From: Bradyrhizobium sp. U87765 SZCCT0048
GTDB lineage: Bacteria; Pseudomonadota; Alphaproteobacteria; Rhizobiales; Xanthobacteraceae
DNA: 53,571 nt
Assembly: GCF_018131225.1 (NCBI RefSeq)
Contig: NZ_JAFCMM010000001.1
Coordinates: 2,942,501-2,996,071 of the forward strand
Direction of reading: 5' to 3'
Shown piece after piece: positions 9,099-17,464 of the stretch; the first letter of the stretch is position 1, and the number at the start of each line of letters is the position of its first letter. The notes below the pieces were generated by a model that searched no databases, was not told the DNA's origin, and saw nothing but the letters and a program-made list of their open reading frames with translations. The position numbers and the translations under genes are program-made.

Positions 9099-10022
9099 AT
9101 GCTGGTCGTCCTGAACGCCCTGCTGCCGGTGTTCATGTTGATCGCTCTCGGCCTCGTCCTGCGCCGCACGCTGCTGCCCGAAGACGGCCACTGGCTCGGC
9201 CTCGAACGCATCGTCTACTACGTTCTGTTCCCGGCGCTGCTGATCGTGACACTGGCGCGCGCTGACCTCGCGTCCGTGCCGGCCGCGGACGTCGGCTTCG
9301 CGCTCCTGCTCGCCGCGCTCGCCACCTCCGCGCTGAGCCTCGTGATCCGGCCGTTGCTCGCCCGCCTCGGCGTCGACGGCCCGGCCTTCACCTCCGTGTT
9401 CCAGGGCGCGACGCGCTTCCAGACTTATGTGGCGCTGTCGGTCGTCGGCAATCTCTATGGCGCCCTCGGCCTGACGCTGGCCTCCGTCGCCACGGTCGCG
9501 ATGGTGCCGATCCTCAACGTGCTCAGCGTCGCGGTGATGACGCGCTATGCGGCGTCGACGCCGCTGACGCGCTGGCAGGTGCTCGGCCTCATCGTGCGCA
9601 ATCCGCTGATCTGGGCCTGCCTGATCGGCATCGCCATCAGCCTGACGCGCCGGCCGGTTCCTGCACCGGTTTTTCAGTTCGGCAATGCGCTCGGCAGCGC
9701 CTCGCTCGCCGTCGGCCTGCTTGTCACCGGCGCCGGCCTGCGGCTCGATGGCCTGCTGCGCGTCGGGCCGGCGACGGTCGCGGCCGTCGTGCTCAAGCTC
9801 GCGGTCATGCCGCTGATCGCCGCCAGCCTGGCGCTGGTGTTCCACCTCGACGGCGCCAATCTCGCGGTCGTCGTCTGCTGCGCCGCGGTGCCGACCTCGT
9901 CGAGCGCCTATGTGCTGGCGCGCCAGATGGGCGGCGACGCGCCGTTGCTGGCGCAGATCATCACCCTGCAGACCGCGCTGGCCGCGATCACCATGCCGCT
10001 CGCGCTGGCCTTGGTGCGTTAA
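9099..10022 (+). CDS. AEC-family (auxin efflux carrier-like) transporter
   Basis: The 307-residue integral membrane protein has about ten hydrophobic segments in two inverted halves of five, the known layout of the AEC/BASS-like fold. The N-terminal half contains the typical LPVFMLIALGLVLRR opening, and the C-terminal half the conserved AVPTSSSAYVLARQMGG stretch. Family members export or take up organic acids such as malate or malonate; the substrate here cannot be told. The gene starts 3 bases after ruvX and is probably translationally coupled to it. It converges on the aidB gene across a repeat-bearing spacer. Confidence 0.87.
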   Translation: MLVVLNALLPVFMLIALGLVLRRTLLPEDGHWLGLERIVYYVLFPALLIVTLARADLASVPAADVGFALLLAALATSALSLVIRPLLARLGVDGPAFTSVFQGATRFQTYVALSVVGNLYGALGLTLASVATVAMVPILNVLSVAVMTRYAASTPLTRWQVLGLIVRNPLIWACLIGIAISLTRRPVPAPVFQFGNALGSASLAVGLLVTGAGLRLDGLLRVGPATVAAVVLKLAVMPLIAASLALVFHLDGANLAVVVCCAAVPTSSSAYVLARQMGGDAPLLAQIITLQTALAAITMPLALALVR

Positions 10023-10044
10023 ACCGCGATTTGAAACGACATAA

Positions 10045-10184
10045 TCCGTCACCCTGAGGTGGCCATGCAAAGCATGGCCCTCGAAGGGCGACGGCCCGAG
10101 CTGCAAGGTGGGACGACCCAAGCTGCGAGGTCCGGGCCTTCCATCCTTCGAGGCGCGCAAGAGCGCGCACCTCAAGATGACGGA
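10045..10184. repeat. REP/BIME-like composite inverted repeat
   Basis: TCCGTCACCCTGAGGTG at 10045-10061 and CACCTCAAGATGACGGA at 10168-10184 form long imperfect inverted arms about 105 bases apart. Inside lie two further perfect hairpins, GGCCATG-CAAAG-CATGGCC at 10061-10079 and GCGCGC-AAGA-GCGCGC at 10153-10168. This layout and wording (CACCTCAAGATGACGG, CATCCTTCGAGG) resemble the dispersed palindromic elements common in Bradyrhizobium intergenic spacers. It sits between two convergent genes, where it may stabilise mRNA ends or terminate. Its copy number cannot be judged from this window. Confidence 0.75.
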
Positions 10185-10231
10185 GTTACGGAGTATAAGG
10201 TCAGGATGACGGATTACTTTGGCCGCGCGGC

Positions 10232-11881
10232 CTACCCCTCCGGCAGCGCCCGCGCCAGCAGGCCGCGGCTCTCATCAACCGACAGATCGGCCGAGCCATA
10301 GAAATCGCCGCGTGCATCCGTCAGGCGGGTGCGGGCGAATAGCTCGGCATGCGCCGGATGAATGCCGTTCAAGGCCGCCGTGGCAGCCAGCAGCGCCAGC
10401 TTCTCGACCGCGGCGCGCGCGAGACGCTCACTGTCGGCGCCACGCAAGGCTTTCGCCACGAACGCAACGGCGTCTGCGGCGCCCGACAGGCCCAGCGTCT
10501 CGCCGGCGAGCCCAGCCAGCACCGCCTGTGCCGCGTCCTGCTCGCGCGCCAGCGCCCGCAGCACATCGAGGCACATGACATTGCCCGAGCCTTCCCAGAT
10601 CGCGTTGACCGGCGCCTCGCGGTAATGGCGCGCCAGAATGCCGTCCTCGACATAGCCGTTGCCGCCAAGGCACTCCATCGCCTCATAGAGGAAGCCGGGC
10701 GCGCTCTTGCAGGTCCAGTACTTCACCACCGGCGTCAGCAGCCGCATCCGCGCCGCCTCGCCGGCGTCGGCCGGAGCACGGTCGAAGGAATGACAGAGGC
10801 GGAACGTCAAGGCCGTCGACGCCTCGACATGCAGCGCCATGTCGGCGAGCACGCTGCGCATCAGCGGCTGGTCGGCGAGATGCTTCTGGAACACGCTGCG
10901 GTGACGCGCGTGATGCAGCGCATGCGCGAGCCCCGAGCGCATCAGGCCGCTGGAGGCGATGGCGCAGTCCTGGCGCGTCAGCGACACCATCTGGATGATG
11001 GTGGGCACGCCGCGCCCCTCCTCGCCGAGCCGCAGCGCATACGCGCCGGTGAACTCGACCTCGGACGATGCATTGGAGCGGTTGCCGAGCTTGTCCTTGA
11101 GGCGCTGGAAATGGATCTCGTTGACCCGCCCGTCAGGCGTGAAGCGCGGCATGAAGAAACAGGTCAGCCCGCCCTTGGCCTGCGCCAGCACCAGGAAGGC
11201 GTCGCACATCGGCGCCGACATGAACCACTTGTGGCCGGTGATGCGGTAGGCGTCGCCGTCGGGCTCGGCACGGGTCATGTTGGCGCGCACGTCGGTGCCG
11301 CCCTGCTTCTCGGTCATGCCCATGCCCATGGTCATGCCACGCTTCTGCGGCCACGGCGCGAACGCCGGATCGTAGCTGCGGGTGCCGAGCACCGGCATCA
11401 CCGCAGCGAGCAGCGCCGGGTCGGTCGCCAGCGCTCCGACCGCGGCGCGCGTCATGGTGATCGGACACAGGTGCCCGGTCTCGACCTGGGAGGCGATGAA
11501 GAATTTCGCCGCGCGGATCACCTCCGCGCTGCCGCCCGCCGGGCCGCCCTGTGCGCTCCAGGTCGAGTTATGCAGGCCGCCATGGGCGCTGTGCGCCATC
11601 AGCTCGTGGTAGGCCGGGTGGAATTCGACGACGTCGCGGCGAAAGCCCTTGGCGTCGAACAGGCGCAGCTTCGGACCGTTCTCGTTGGCGATGCGACCGC
11701 GCTCGGCCATCGCCGCCGAACCCCAGTGGCCGCCGAAGGCCGCGAGCTCGTCCTGCGCGCCATCGCCCGCCGCCGCCCGCACCGCCTCGACCAGCGGCCG
11801 GTCCAGCGCGAACAGGTTGACGTCCTCGAATGGCGGGGACTGGTTGAGGACTTCGTGGGTCGCGAACGGCGCGTTCGTCAT
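10232..11881 (-). CDS. aidB: AidB-type acyl-CoA dehydrogenase
   Basis: The 549-residue product is close in length to E. coli AidB (about 541) and shares its long characteristic stretches. Examples are LCPITMTRAAVGAL, KRGMTMGMGMTEKQGG, the HKWFMSAPMCDAFLVLAQ segment, LKDKLGNRSNASSEVEF and NAIWEGSGNVMCLDVLRAL. AidB is a FAD-binding acyl-CoA dehydrogenase homologue induced in the adaptive response to alkylating agents. It binds DNA and is thought to protect it or inactivate alkylators. The ATG at 11881 (AGGA 9 bases upstream) gives the family N-terminus with FEDVNLFALDRPLVEAV. The frame extends further upstream without similarity. No ada or alkB gene is in the window. It follows the VanX-like gene on the same strand after a 91-base gap. 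Confidence 0.92.
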   Translation of the reverse strand: MTNAPFATHEVLNQSPPFEDVNLFALDRPLVEAVRAAAGDGAQDELAAFGGHWGSAAMAERGRIANENGPKLRLFDAKGFRRDVVEFHPAYHELMAHSAHGGLHNSTWSAQGGPAGGSAEVIRAAKFFIASQVETGHLCPITMTRAAVGALATDPALLAAVMPVLGTRSYDPAFAPWPQKRGMTMGMGMTEKQGGTDVRANMTRAEPDGDAYRITGHKWFMSAPMCDAFLVLAQAKGGLTCFFMPRFTPDGRVNEIHFQRLKDKLGNRSNASSEVEFTGAYALRLGEEGRGVPTIIQMVSLTRQDCAIASSGLMRSGLAHALHHARHRSVFQKHLADQPLMRSVLADMALHVEASTALTFRLCHSFDRAPADAGEAARMRLLTPVVKYWTCKSAPGFLYEAMECLGGNGYVEDGILARHYREAPVNAIWEGSGNVMCLDVLRALAREQDAAQAVLAGLAGETLGLSGAADAVAFVAKALRGADSERLARAAVEKLALLAATAALNGIHPAHAELFARTRLTDARGDFYGSADLSVDESRGLLARALPEG

Positions 11882-11972
11882 GAAGCTGGGTCCTGTCGAA
11901 ACGAATGGTTGCAGGAGACTATGCCTTTCGCGCCCGCTTTGCATCAGGACCGCTCGCGGCGAACGGGCGCGG

Positions 11973-12770
11973 TCAGCGCGTGGCCGGCCTGATGGCGAAA
12001 TCCTGCGCCGCGCCGGCCGCCCCCGGCAGCGAGAAGTGCCACCACTCCTTGGCGTAGTTGACAAAGCCGTGCTTCGCCATGGCCGCGACCAGCAGCTGCC
12101 GCCAGCGCCGCTGCGCCGGCGTGATGCCGGCGGCTGCCGTGTGCGCCTTGATGTCCGAGCAGTCGTAGCCGGTTCCCATGTCGACGCTGTCATCGGGCGC
12201 GCGGCGGGCGGCGTCCGCCGTGCAATCGCCGTAGAGGCGGTTCGGATCGAACGGGGCCGCCACGGATGCGGCGCGCTGCACCAGCGTCAGATCGACGGCG
12301 GCGCCGGTGGAATGACCGGAGCGCTCGGCGATGTAGCCGAGGCGGAACAGGTCCGCCTTGCGGAACGCCGGATTGTAGGCGTGCTGGGCCGGCGTCTCGA
12401 CGCCATCGCGGGACCACGCCACCATCGCCTGCACCGCTCGCACCGGCCGGTAGCAGTCGTAGACCTTCAGCGACAGCCCCTGGCGCGCGAGATCGCCTTG
12501 CACCAGTGACAGTGCCTCCGCCACCGGCCGCTTCACGATGCATTCGGCGGCCTCGTAGCCCGGCAGCCGCCGGCCGACGAAATTGTTGACCCCGGCATAG
12601 CGGATATCCTGGCGGATGGTCGGGGCGACGGCGCGCAGATAAATAAAGTCATCCGGCAACCGTTGGGCGGTCGCCGCGCCGGTCGCGCCGGCCAGAACCA
12701 CCGCCAGCGCCGCCCATGCGCCCCACCGCCGGCAAACGGCGGCGAAACCGTGGACTGCGGCGCGTTCCAT
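11973..12770 (-). CDS. D-alanyl-D-alanine dipeptidase (VanX/DdpX family)
   Basis: The 265-residue product has an N-terminal hydrophobic segment (about 17-36) ending near ATA, consistent with a signal peptide and a periplasmic enzyme. The zinc-peptidase core shows CYRP with Arg108, the SxHxxGxAxD motif [10 protein letters not shown] with His153 and Asp160, and E-W-W-H-F with the catalytic Glu242 and third zinc ligand His245. All key residues of VanX are present. The reaction would be cleavage of D-Ala-D-Ala, for recycling of cell-wall material rather than vancomycin resistance in a Gram-negative. The ATG at 12770 is preferred to the one at 12776 because GGGAG abuts the latter but is 6 bases from the former. 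It is divergent from pyrB. Confidence 0.9.
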   Translation of the reverse strand: MERAAVHGFAAVCRRWGAWAALAVVLAGATGAATAQRLPDDFIYLRAVAPTIRQDIRYAGVNNFVGRRLPGYEAAECIVKRPVAEALSLVQGDLARQGLSLKVYDCYRPVRAVQAMVAWSRDGVETPAQHAYNPAFRKADLFRLGYIAERSGHSTGAAVDLTLVQRAASVAAPFDPNRLYGDCTADAARRAPDDSVDMGTGYDCSDIKAHTAAAGITPAQRRWRQLLVAAMAKHGFVNYAKEWWHFSLPGAAGAAQDFAIRPATR

Positions 12771-12889
12771 TTTCATCTCCCGATCAAGGAAAAGTCACCG
12801 ACCACGCAGGCCCGGCAAAAGCAAGCCGGCGCGGCGGCGGCCCTTGCGGCGCGCAAACGGGGGATAAGTCGGCGGCCGGGAATTCCACC

Positions 12890-12918
12890 TTGCCCCGCTT
12901 TGCAACTGTCCCTATAGG
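12890..12918 (+). promoter_or_regulatory. sigma-70-type promoter of pyrB
   Basis: TTGCCC at 12890-12895 and TATAGG at 12913-12918 are separated by exactly 17 bases. Transcription would start near 12925, only a few bases before the pyrB ATG at 12929. There is no ribosome-binding site of the usual kind, which suggests a very short leader or a leaderless mRNA. Confidence 0.55.
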
Positions 12919-12928
12919 TCTTGCTTTA

Positions 12929-13882
12929 ATGACCGCAGCACCGAAATCGTCCTTTGTCTTCGCCCACCGGCATTTGCTGGGGATCGAAGGCCTTTCCCAT
13001 CACGACATTTCCGGCCTGCTCGACCTCGCCGAAGAGTATGTCGAGCTCAACCGCCAGGTCGACAAGAAGCGCTCCGACCTGCGCGGGCGCACCCAGGTCA
13101 ACCTGTTCTTCGAGGCCTCCACCCGCACCCAGTCGTCGTTCGAGATCGCCGGCAAGCGTCTCGGCGCCGACGTCATGAACATGTCGGTGTCATCGTCCTC
13201 CATGCGCAAGGGCGAGACCCTGATGGACACCGCGGTTACGCTGAACGCGATGCACCCGGACATTCTGGTGGTGCGCCACCACGCCTCCGGCGCAGTGGAA
13301 CTGCTCGCCCGCAAGGTCGACGGCTCGGTGATCAATGCCGGCGACGGCGCCCACGAGCATCCGACCCAGGCGCTGCTCGACGCGCTGACCATCCGCCGCA
13401 ACAAGGGCCGGCTCGAGGGCCTGCTGATCGCGATCTGCGGCGACGTCATGCATTCGCGCGTGGCGCGTTCCAACATCATCCTGCTCAACACCATGGGTGC
13501 GCGGGTGCGCGTCGTCGCCCCCTCCACCCTGCTGCCGCCGGGCATCGAGCGCATGGGCGTCGAGGTCGCGCGCGACATGCGCGAGGGCCTCAACGGCGCT
13601 GATATCGTCATGATGCTGCGCCTGCAGCGCGAGCGCATGAACGGCTCGCTGATCCCCTCCAGCGGCGAGTACTTCCAGTATTTCGGGCTCGACCAGAAGA
13701 AGCTGTCCTACGCCAAGCCGGACGCGCTGGTGATGCACCCCGGACCGATGAACCGCGGCGTCGAGATCGACTCCATCGTGGCCGACGGCGCGCAGTCGCT
13801 GATCCGCGAACAGGTCGAGATGGGCGTCGCCGTGCGCATGGCGGTGCTGGAAGCGCTCGCCCGCAACCTGCCGAACGCGTGA
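12929..13882 (+). CDS. pyrB: aspartate carbamoyltransferase catalytic subunit
   Basis: The 317-residue product is typical of ATCase. The carbamoyl-phosphate loop [12 protein letters not shown] (Ser64-Thr65-Arg66-Thr67) is followed by [12 protein letters not shown] and the C-terminal [11 protein letters not shown]. It condenses carbamoyl phosphate with aspartate in the second step of pyrimidine synthesis. The ATG at 12929 gives the expected N-terminus; the open frame upstream is not conserved-looking. The degenerate pyrC starts 4 bases after the stop, so both proteins are made together. In bacteria with this arrangement (for example Pseudomonas), PyrB forms a large complex with an inactive dihydroorotase homologue. 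No pyrI regulatory chain is present. Confidence 0.96.
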   Translation: MTAAPKSSFVFAHRHLLGIEGLSHHDISGLLDLAEEYVELNRQVDKKRSDLRGRTQVNLFFEASTRTQSSFEIAGKRLGADVMNMSVSSSSMRKGETLMDTAVTLNAMHPDILVVRHHASGAVELLARKVDGSVINAGDGAHEHPTQALLDALTIRRNKGRLEGLLIAICGDVMHSRVARSNIILLNTMGARVRVVAPSTLLPPGIERMGVEVARDMREGLNGADIVMMLRLQRERMNGSLIPSSGEYFQYFGLDQKKLSYAKPDALVMHPGPMNRGVEIDSIVADGAQSLIREQVEMGVAVRMAVLEALARNLPNA

Positions 13883-13886
13883 TGCC

Positions 13887-15188
13887 ATGCTGACCGACCG
13901 CCGCCCCATCCTGCTCGCCAACGCGCACATCATCGATCCGTCGCGCGACCTCGACGGCCCCGGCGACGTGCTGATCGCCGACGGCGTCATCCGCGACGCT
14001 CGCCGCGGCATCGGCGCCGCCGGCGTCCCCGAGGGCACCGACATCGTCAACTGCGCCGGCAAGGTCGTCGCCCCCGGCCTGATCGACATGCGCGCCTTCG
14101 TCGGCGAACCCGGCGCGAGCCATCGCGAATCCTTTGCGTCCGCGAGCCGCGCCGCTGCCGCCGGCGGCATCACCACCATCATCTGCCAGCCCGACACCTC
14201 GCCGGTGATCGACAACTCGGCGACGGTGGACTTCGTGCTGCGCCGCGCCCGCGACACCGCGATCGTCAACATCCATCCGATGGCGGCGCTGACCAAGGGG
14301 ATGCGCGGCGAGGAGATGACCGAGATCGGCCTGCTCAAGGCCGCAGGCGCCGTCGCCTTCACCGACGGCAGCCACAGCGTGATGAACGCCCAGGTGATGC
14401 GCCGCGCGCTGACCTACGCCCGCGACTTCGACGCGCTGATCGTGCACCACACCGAGGACCCGCAGCTGGTCGGCGACGGCGTCATGAACGAAGGCGAATT
14501 CGCCTCGCGCCTCGGCCTGCTCGGCATCCCCACGGCCGCCGAGGCCGTGGTACTGGAGCGCGACATGCGCCTCGTGGCGCTGAGCGGCGGCCGCTACCAT
14601 GCCGCCTCGATCTCCTGCGCGGAGTCGCTGGAGATCCTGCGCCGCGCCCGCGACGCCGGCCTCAACGTCAGCGCCTCGGTCTCGATCAACCACCTGACGC
14701 TGAACGAGAACGACATCGGCCCCTATCGCACCTTCCTCAAGCTGGCGCCGCCGCTGCGCAGCGAGAACGACCGCCTGGCCCTCGCCGCCGCGGTGGCGTC
14801 GGGCCTGATCGACGTGGTGATGTCGGACCACAATCCACAGGATGTCGAGACCAAGCGCCTGCCGTTCGCGGAGGCCGCGGCCGGCGCCATCGGGCTCGAG
14901 ACCATGCTGCCGGCGGCGCTGCGCCTCGTGCACAATGACGGCCTCAAGCTGCCCGCCCTGATCCGCGCCATGTCGACGCGGCCGGCCGAGCTGCTCGGCC
15001 TGCCCGGCGGCACGCTGCGCCCCGGCGCGCCGGCCGACATCATCGTGATCGACACCGAGGTGCCGTGGGTGCTCGATCCCGCCGACCTCAAGTCGGCCTG
15101 CAAGAACACGCCTTTCGACGAGGCGAAATTCTCAGGCCGGGTCGAGCGCACCATCATCGGCGGCCGCACGGTGTTCGAGCTGGTCTGA
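13887..15188 (+). CDS. dihydroorotase-like protein (PyrC-prime, probably non-catalytic)
   Basis: The 433-residue product belongs to the class I dihydroorotase/amidohydrolase fold, with the PGLIDM strand, VHHTED, a long conserved SVSINHLTLNENDIGPYRTF stretch and a C-terminal GAPADIIVIDTE. The zinc-binding HxH that normally follows PGLID(M) is missing: residues 69-71 read Arg-Ala-Phe. Family knowledge says such PyrC-prime proteins lie directly after pyrB and are structural partners of ATCase, while a separate active PyrC does the ring closure. The 4-base spacing to pyrB fits that. I therefore predict it is not catalytically active, but this is inferred from one missing motif. The rest of the fold looks intact, so this is not a decaying pseudogene. 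Confidence 0.85.
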   Translation: MLTDRRPILLANAHIIDPSRDLDGPGDVLIADGVIRDARRGIGAAGVPEGTDIVNCAGKVVAPGLIDMRAFVGEPGASHRESFASASRAAAAGGITTIICQPDTSPVIDNSATVDFVLRRARDTAIVNIHPMAALTKGMRGEEMTEIGLLKAAGAVAFTDGSHSVMNAQVMRRALTYARDFDALIVHHTEDPQLVGDGVMNEGEFASRLGLLGIPTAAEAVVLERDMRLVALSGGRYHAASISCAESLEILRRARDAGLNVSASVSINHLTLNENDIGPYRTFLKLAPPLRSENDRLALAAAVASGLIDVVMSDHNPQDVETKRLPFAEAAAGAIGLETMLPAALRLVHNDGLKLPALIRAMSTRPAELLGLPGGTLRPGAPADIIVIDTEVPWVLDPADLKSACKNTPFDEAKFSGRVERTIIGGRTVFELV

Positions 15189-15226
15189 CGCGGCCGGACA
15201 TGTGCTGCGGTGCGCAGTGAACCAGA

Positions 15227-15249
15227 TCTCCTCACCAATCATGAGGAGA
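15227..15249. promoter_or_regulatory. hairpin between the pyrC-like gene and plsY
   Basis: TCTCCTCA at 15227-15234 and TGAGGAGA at 15242-15249 form a perfect 8-bp stem with a 7-base loop in the 119-base gap. No T run follows. It may be a weak terminator for the pyr genes or an operator or leader element for plsY. Confidence 0.4.
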
Positions 15250-15307
15250 AATATCCAATGATGTGGCAGGATGTCCCGATCGCTCGGCTCCACCGCAAGG
15301 AAATGCA

Positions 15308-15904
15308 ATGTCGCGTGAACTGATGCTGCTGGCGGCTCTCGCGCTCGGCTACCTCCTGGGATCGATCCCGTTCGGGCTGATCCTGACCAGGCTCGCCGGC
15401 GGCGGCGACATCCGCGCCATCGGCTCCGGCAACATCGGCGCCACCAACGTCCTGCGCACCGGCCGCAAGGGCCTCGCCGCAGCCACCCTGGTCGGCGACC
15501 TGCTCAAGGGTACGGTCGCGGTGATCATCGCCGGCTTCACGGCCGGGCCGGAGGCCGCCATGGCGGCGGCGCTCGGCGCCTTCCTCGGCCATCTCTTCCC
15601 GGTGTGGCTCAATTTCAAGGGCGGCAAGGGCGTCGCCACCTATATCGGCGTGCTGCTCGGGCTGTTCTGGCCGGCGGCTCTCGCCTTCGCCGTGGTCTGG
15701 CTGGCCACCGCCGCGACCTCCCGCTACTCCTCGCTCGCGGCGCTGGTCGCCAGCGCAGTGACGCCGCTGTCGCTGTGGTGGTTCGGCCACTATCCGCTGG
15801 CGGTTCTGTTCGTGGTGCTGACGTTGCTGCTGTGGTGGAAGCACCGCCCCAACATCGAGCGCCTGATGAACGGCACCGAGAGCCGGATCGGCGGCAAGGG
15901 CTGA
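15308..15904 (+). CDS. plsY: glycerol-3-phosphate acyltransferase PlsY
   Basis: The 198-residue integral membrane enzyme transfers the acyl group from acyl phosphate to glycerol 3-phosphate, the first step of phospholipid synthesis. The three conserved loops are visible: [16 protein letters not shown], the GDLLKG segment, and [18 protein letters not shown]. The ATG at 15308 has AAGGA about 7 bases upstream and begins a membrane segment that contains the family [12 protein letters not shown]. About five hydrophobic segments are seen, as expected for PlsY. An in-frame start upstream at 15263 lacks a good ribosome-binding site. The gene lies between the pyr genes and dprA on the same strand. Confidence 0.95.
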   Translation: MSRELMLLAALALGYLLGSIPFGLILTRLAGGGDIRAIGSGNIGATNVLRTGRKGLAAATLVGDLLKGTVAVIIAGFTAGPEAAMAAALGAFLGHLFPVWLNFKGGKGVATYIGVLLGLFWPAALAFAVVWLATAATSRYSSLAALVASAVTPLSLWWFGHYPLAVLFVVLTLLLWWKHRPNIERLMNGTESRIGGKG

Positions 15905-15975
15905 CCTGGTCTCCCCGAAGCGATTGTCGCCATGACAAAGTTGCGCGACACTGATCTCCCGCCGGGGAGATCGAC

Positions 15976-17097
15976 GTGGACAGCCAGCCGCTCGACGTTT
16001 CATCGCTGACCGACACGGAGCGGCGCGACTGGCTGCGGCTGATCCGCAGCGAGCATGTCGGCCCCCGGACCTTCCACATGCTGCTGCGCCGCTGCGGCAG
16101 CGCATCCGCCGCGCTCGGCGCCCTGCCTGAATTGGCACGCCGCGGCGGCGCCGTGCGGGCGGGCCGGGTCTGCAGCGTCGCGGACGCGGACCGCGAGCTC
16201 ACTGATGCGCAGCGGCTCGGCGTACGCCTGCTCGCCTGCACCGAGACCACCTACCCGTCCCGCCTGGTACAGATCGACGATCCGCCCCCGCTGCTTGCCG
16301 TGCACGGCGCGATCGAGGCGCTGCAGCGGCCGATGCTCGCCATCGTCGGCGCGCGCAATGCCTCCGCTGCCGGGCAGAAGTTCGCGCAGACGCTGGCCCA
16401 CGATCTCGGCGACGCGGGCTTCGTCGTCGTCTCGGGACTCGCGCGCGGCATCGACCAGGCCGCGCATCGCGCCGCGCTCGCCGGCGGCACGGTCGCGGTG
16501 CTGGCCGGCGGCCTCGACCGCATCTATCCGCCTGAGCATGCCGACCTGTTTGCCGCAATCACGCGGTCGGCGGGATGCGCTGTTTCGGAGATGGCGCTCG
16601 GCCATACCGCACGCGCCCACGACTTTCCGCGCCGCAACCGCCTGATCTCGGGCCTGTCGCTCGGCGTCGTGGTGGTGGAAGCGGCGGAGCGCTCCGGCTC
16701 GCTGATTACCGCACGCTTCGCCGCCGAACAGGGCCGCGAGGTGTTCGCGGTGCCGGGATCGCCGCTCGATCCGCGCTGCGCCGGCACCAACGGCCTGATC
16801 AAGCAGGGCGTGGCGCTCATCACCTCGGCCGCCGACGTCATCGATGTCGTGCAGCCGATCCTCGGGCAGTGGCAGCCGGCGATGCGCGAGCCCGACGCCG
16901 ATCCGCCCGGCATCGATCCGGACACAGGCGAGCGCAGCCGCATCGTCGCCCTGCTCGGTCCCACGCCCGTGAGCATCGACGATCTCATCCGCCTGTCGGG
17001 CAGTTCGCCCGCCGTGGTGCGTACGGTGTTGCTGGAGCTCGAGCTCGCTGGCCGGCTCGAACGGCCCGGCGGCAGCCTCGCCGCACTGCGCGGCTGA
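15976..17097 (+). CDS. dprA: DNA-processing protein DprA
   Basis: The 373-residue product starts at a GTG with GGGGAGA 7 bases upstream. An N-terminal helical domain (about 10-60) is followed by the Rossmann-like core with [39 protein letters not shown] and [12 protein letters not shown]. It ends in a C-terminal winged-helix domain (about 305-365). DprA loads RecA onto incoming single-stranded DNA during natural transformation and is widely conserved even in species not known to be competent. plsY is upstream and topA downstream on the same strand. A 367-base gap before topA suggests that topA has its own promoter. Confidence 0.95.
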   Translation: MDSQPLDVSSLTDTERRDWLRLIRSEHVGPRTFHMLLRRCGSASAALGALPELARRGGAVRAGRVCSVADADRELTDAQRLGVRLLACTETTYPSRLVQIDDPPPLLAVHGAIEALQRPMLAIVGARNASAAGQKFAQTLAHDLGDAGFVVVSGLARGIDQAAHRAALAGGTVAVLAGGLDRIYPPEHADLFAAITRSAGCAVSEMALGHTARAHDFPRRNRLISGLSLGVVVVEAAERSGSLITARFAAEQGREVFAVPGSPLDPRCAGTNGLIKQGVALITSAADVIDVVQPILGQWQPAMREPDADPPGIDPDTGERSRIVALLGPTPVSIDDLIRLSGSSPAVVRTVLLELELAGRLERPGGSLAALRG

Positions 17098-17464
17098 TCG
17101 CGGACTGCCCCGGCTGTCGTCATCACGCCAGAAAGATGCTGCCGCGTTGTGGCCCGACAATTCAGGCAGCTGCAGTTTTGCCGCTCGCCACGGACGAGCG
17201 CAGCTGACGGACGGATACCCCCGGCCCATCTGCGGTGCTAAAATACCGCTAAAAACGACACGTCCACAGGTTGTGAATCTCTGAACGCAAAACCATATGT
17301 ATATGAAATTGGCCTGAAATCGGCCTGCAGCCTTGCCGGTTCCTTAAGCGATCACCGGATGTCCATTTGACAGGACCGGCCGATTTACCCATGTATCGGC
17401 CAGCGTGGCCGGCGCGACTCTCGCGGAATCGGCTTGCATTCTTCCCATAAGTTATTGGAAAGAC
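17098..17464 (+). promoter_or_regulatory. intergenic region with likely topA promoter
   Basis: These 367 bases between dprA and topA hold no gene. The second half is richer in A and T than its surroundings. A possible promoter is TTGACA at 17367-17372 with ATGTAT at 17391-17396 (18-base spacer), about 65 bases before the topA ATG. The pairing is reasonable but not strong. The ATG at 17465 is preceded by GGAAAG as ribosome-binding site. Confidence 0.4.

Noticed and set aside
8604..10175. Long upstream extension of the 72-aa membrane protein frame (up to 613 codons)
   Set aside because: The extension is the antisense of ruvX and the AEC permease, with a charge-rich, unnatural composition. Only the last 72 codons look protein-like.
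17250..17290. DnaA-box-like words before topA
   Set aside because: CGTCCACAG is only a partial match to TTATCCACA and no cluster or AT-rich unwinding element accompanies it.
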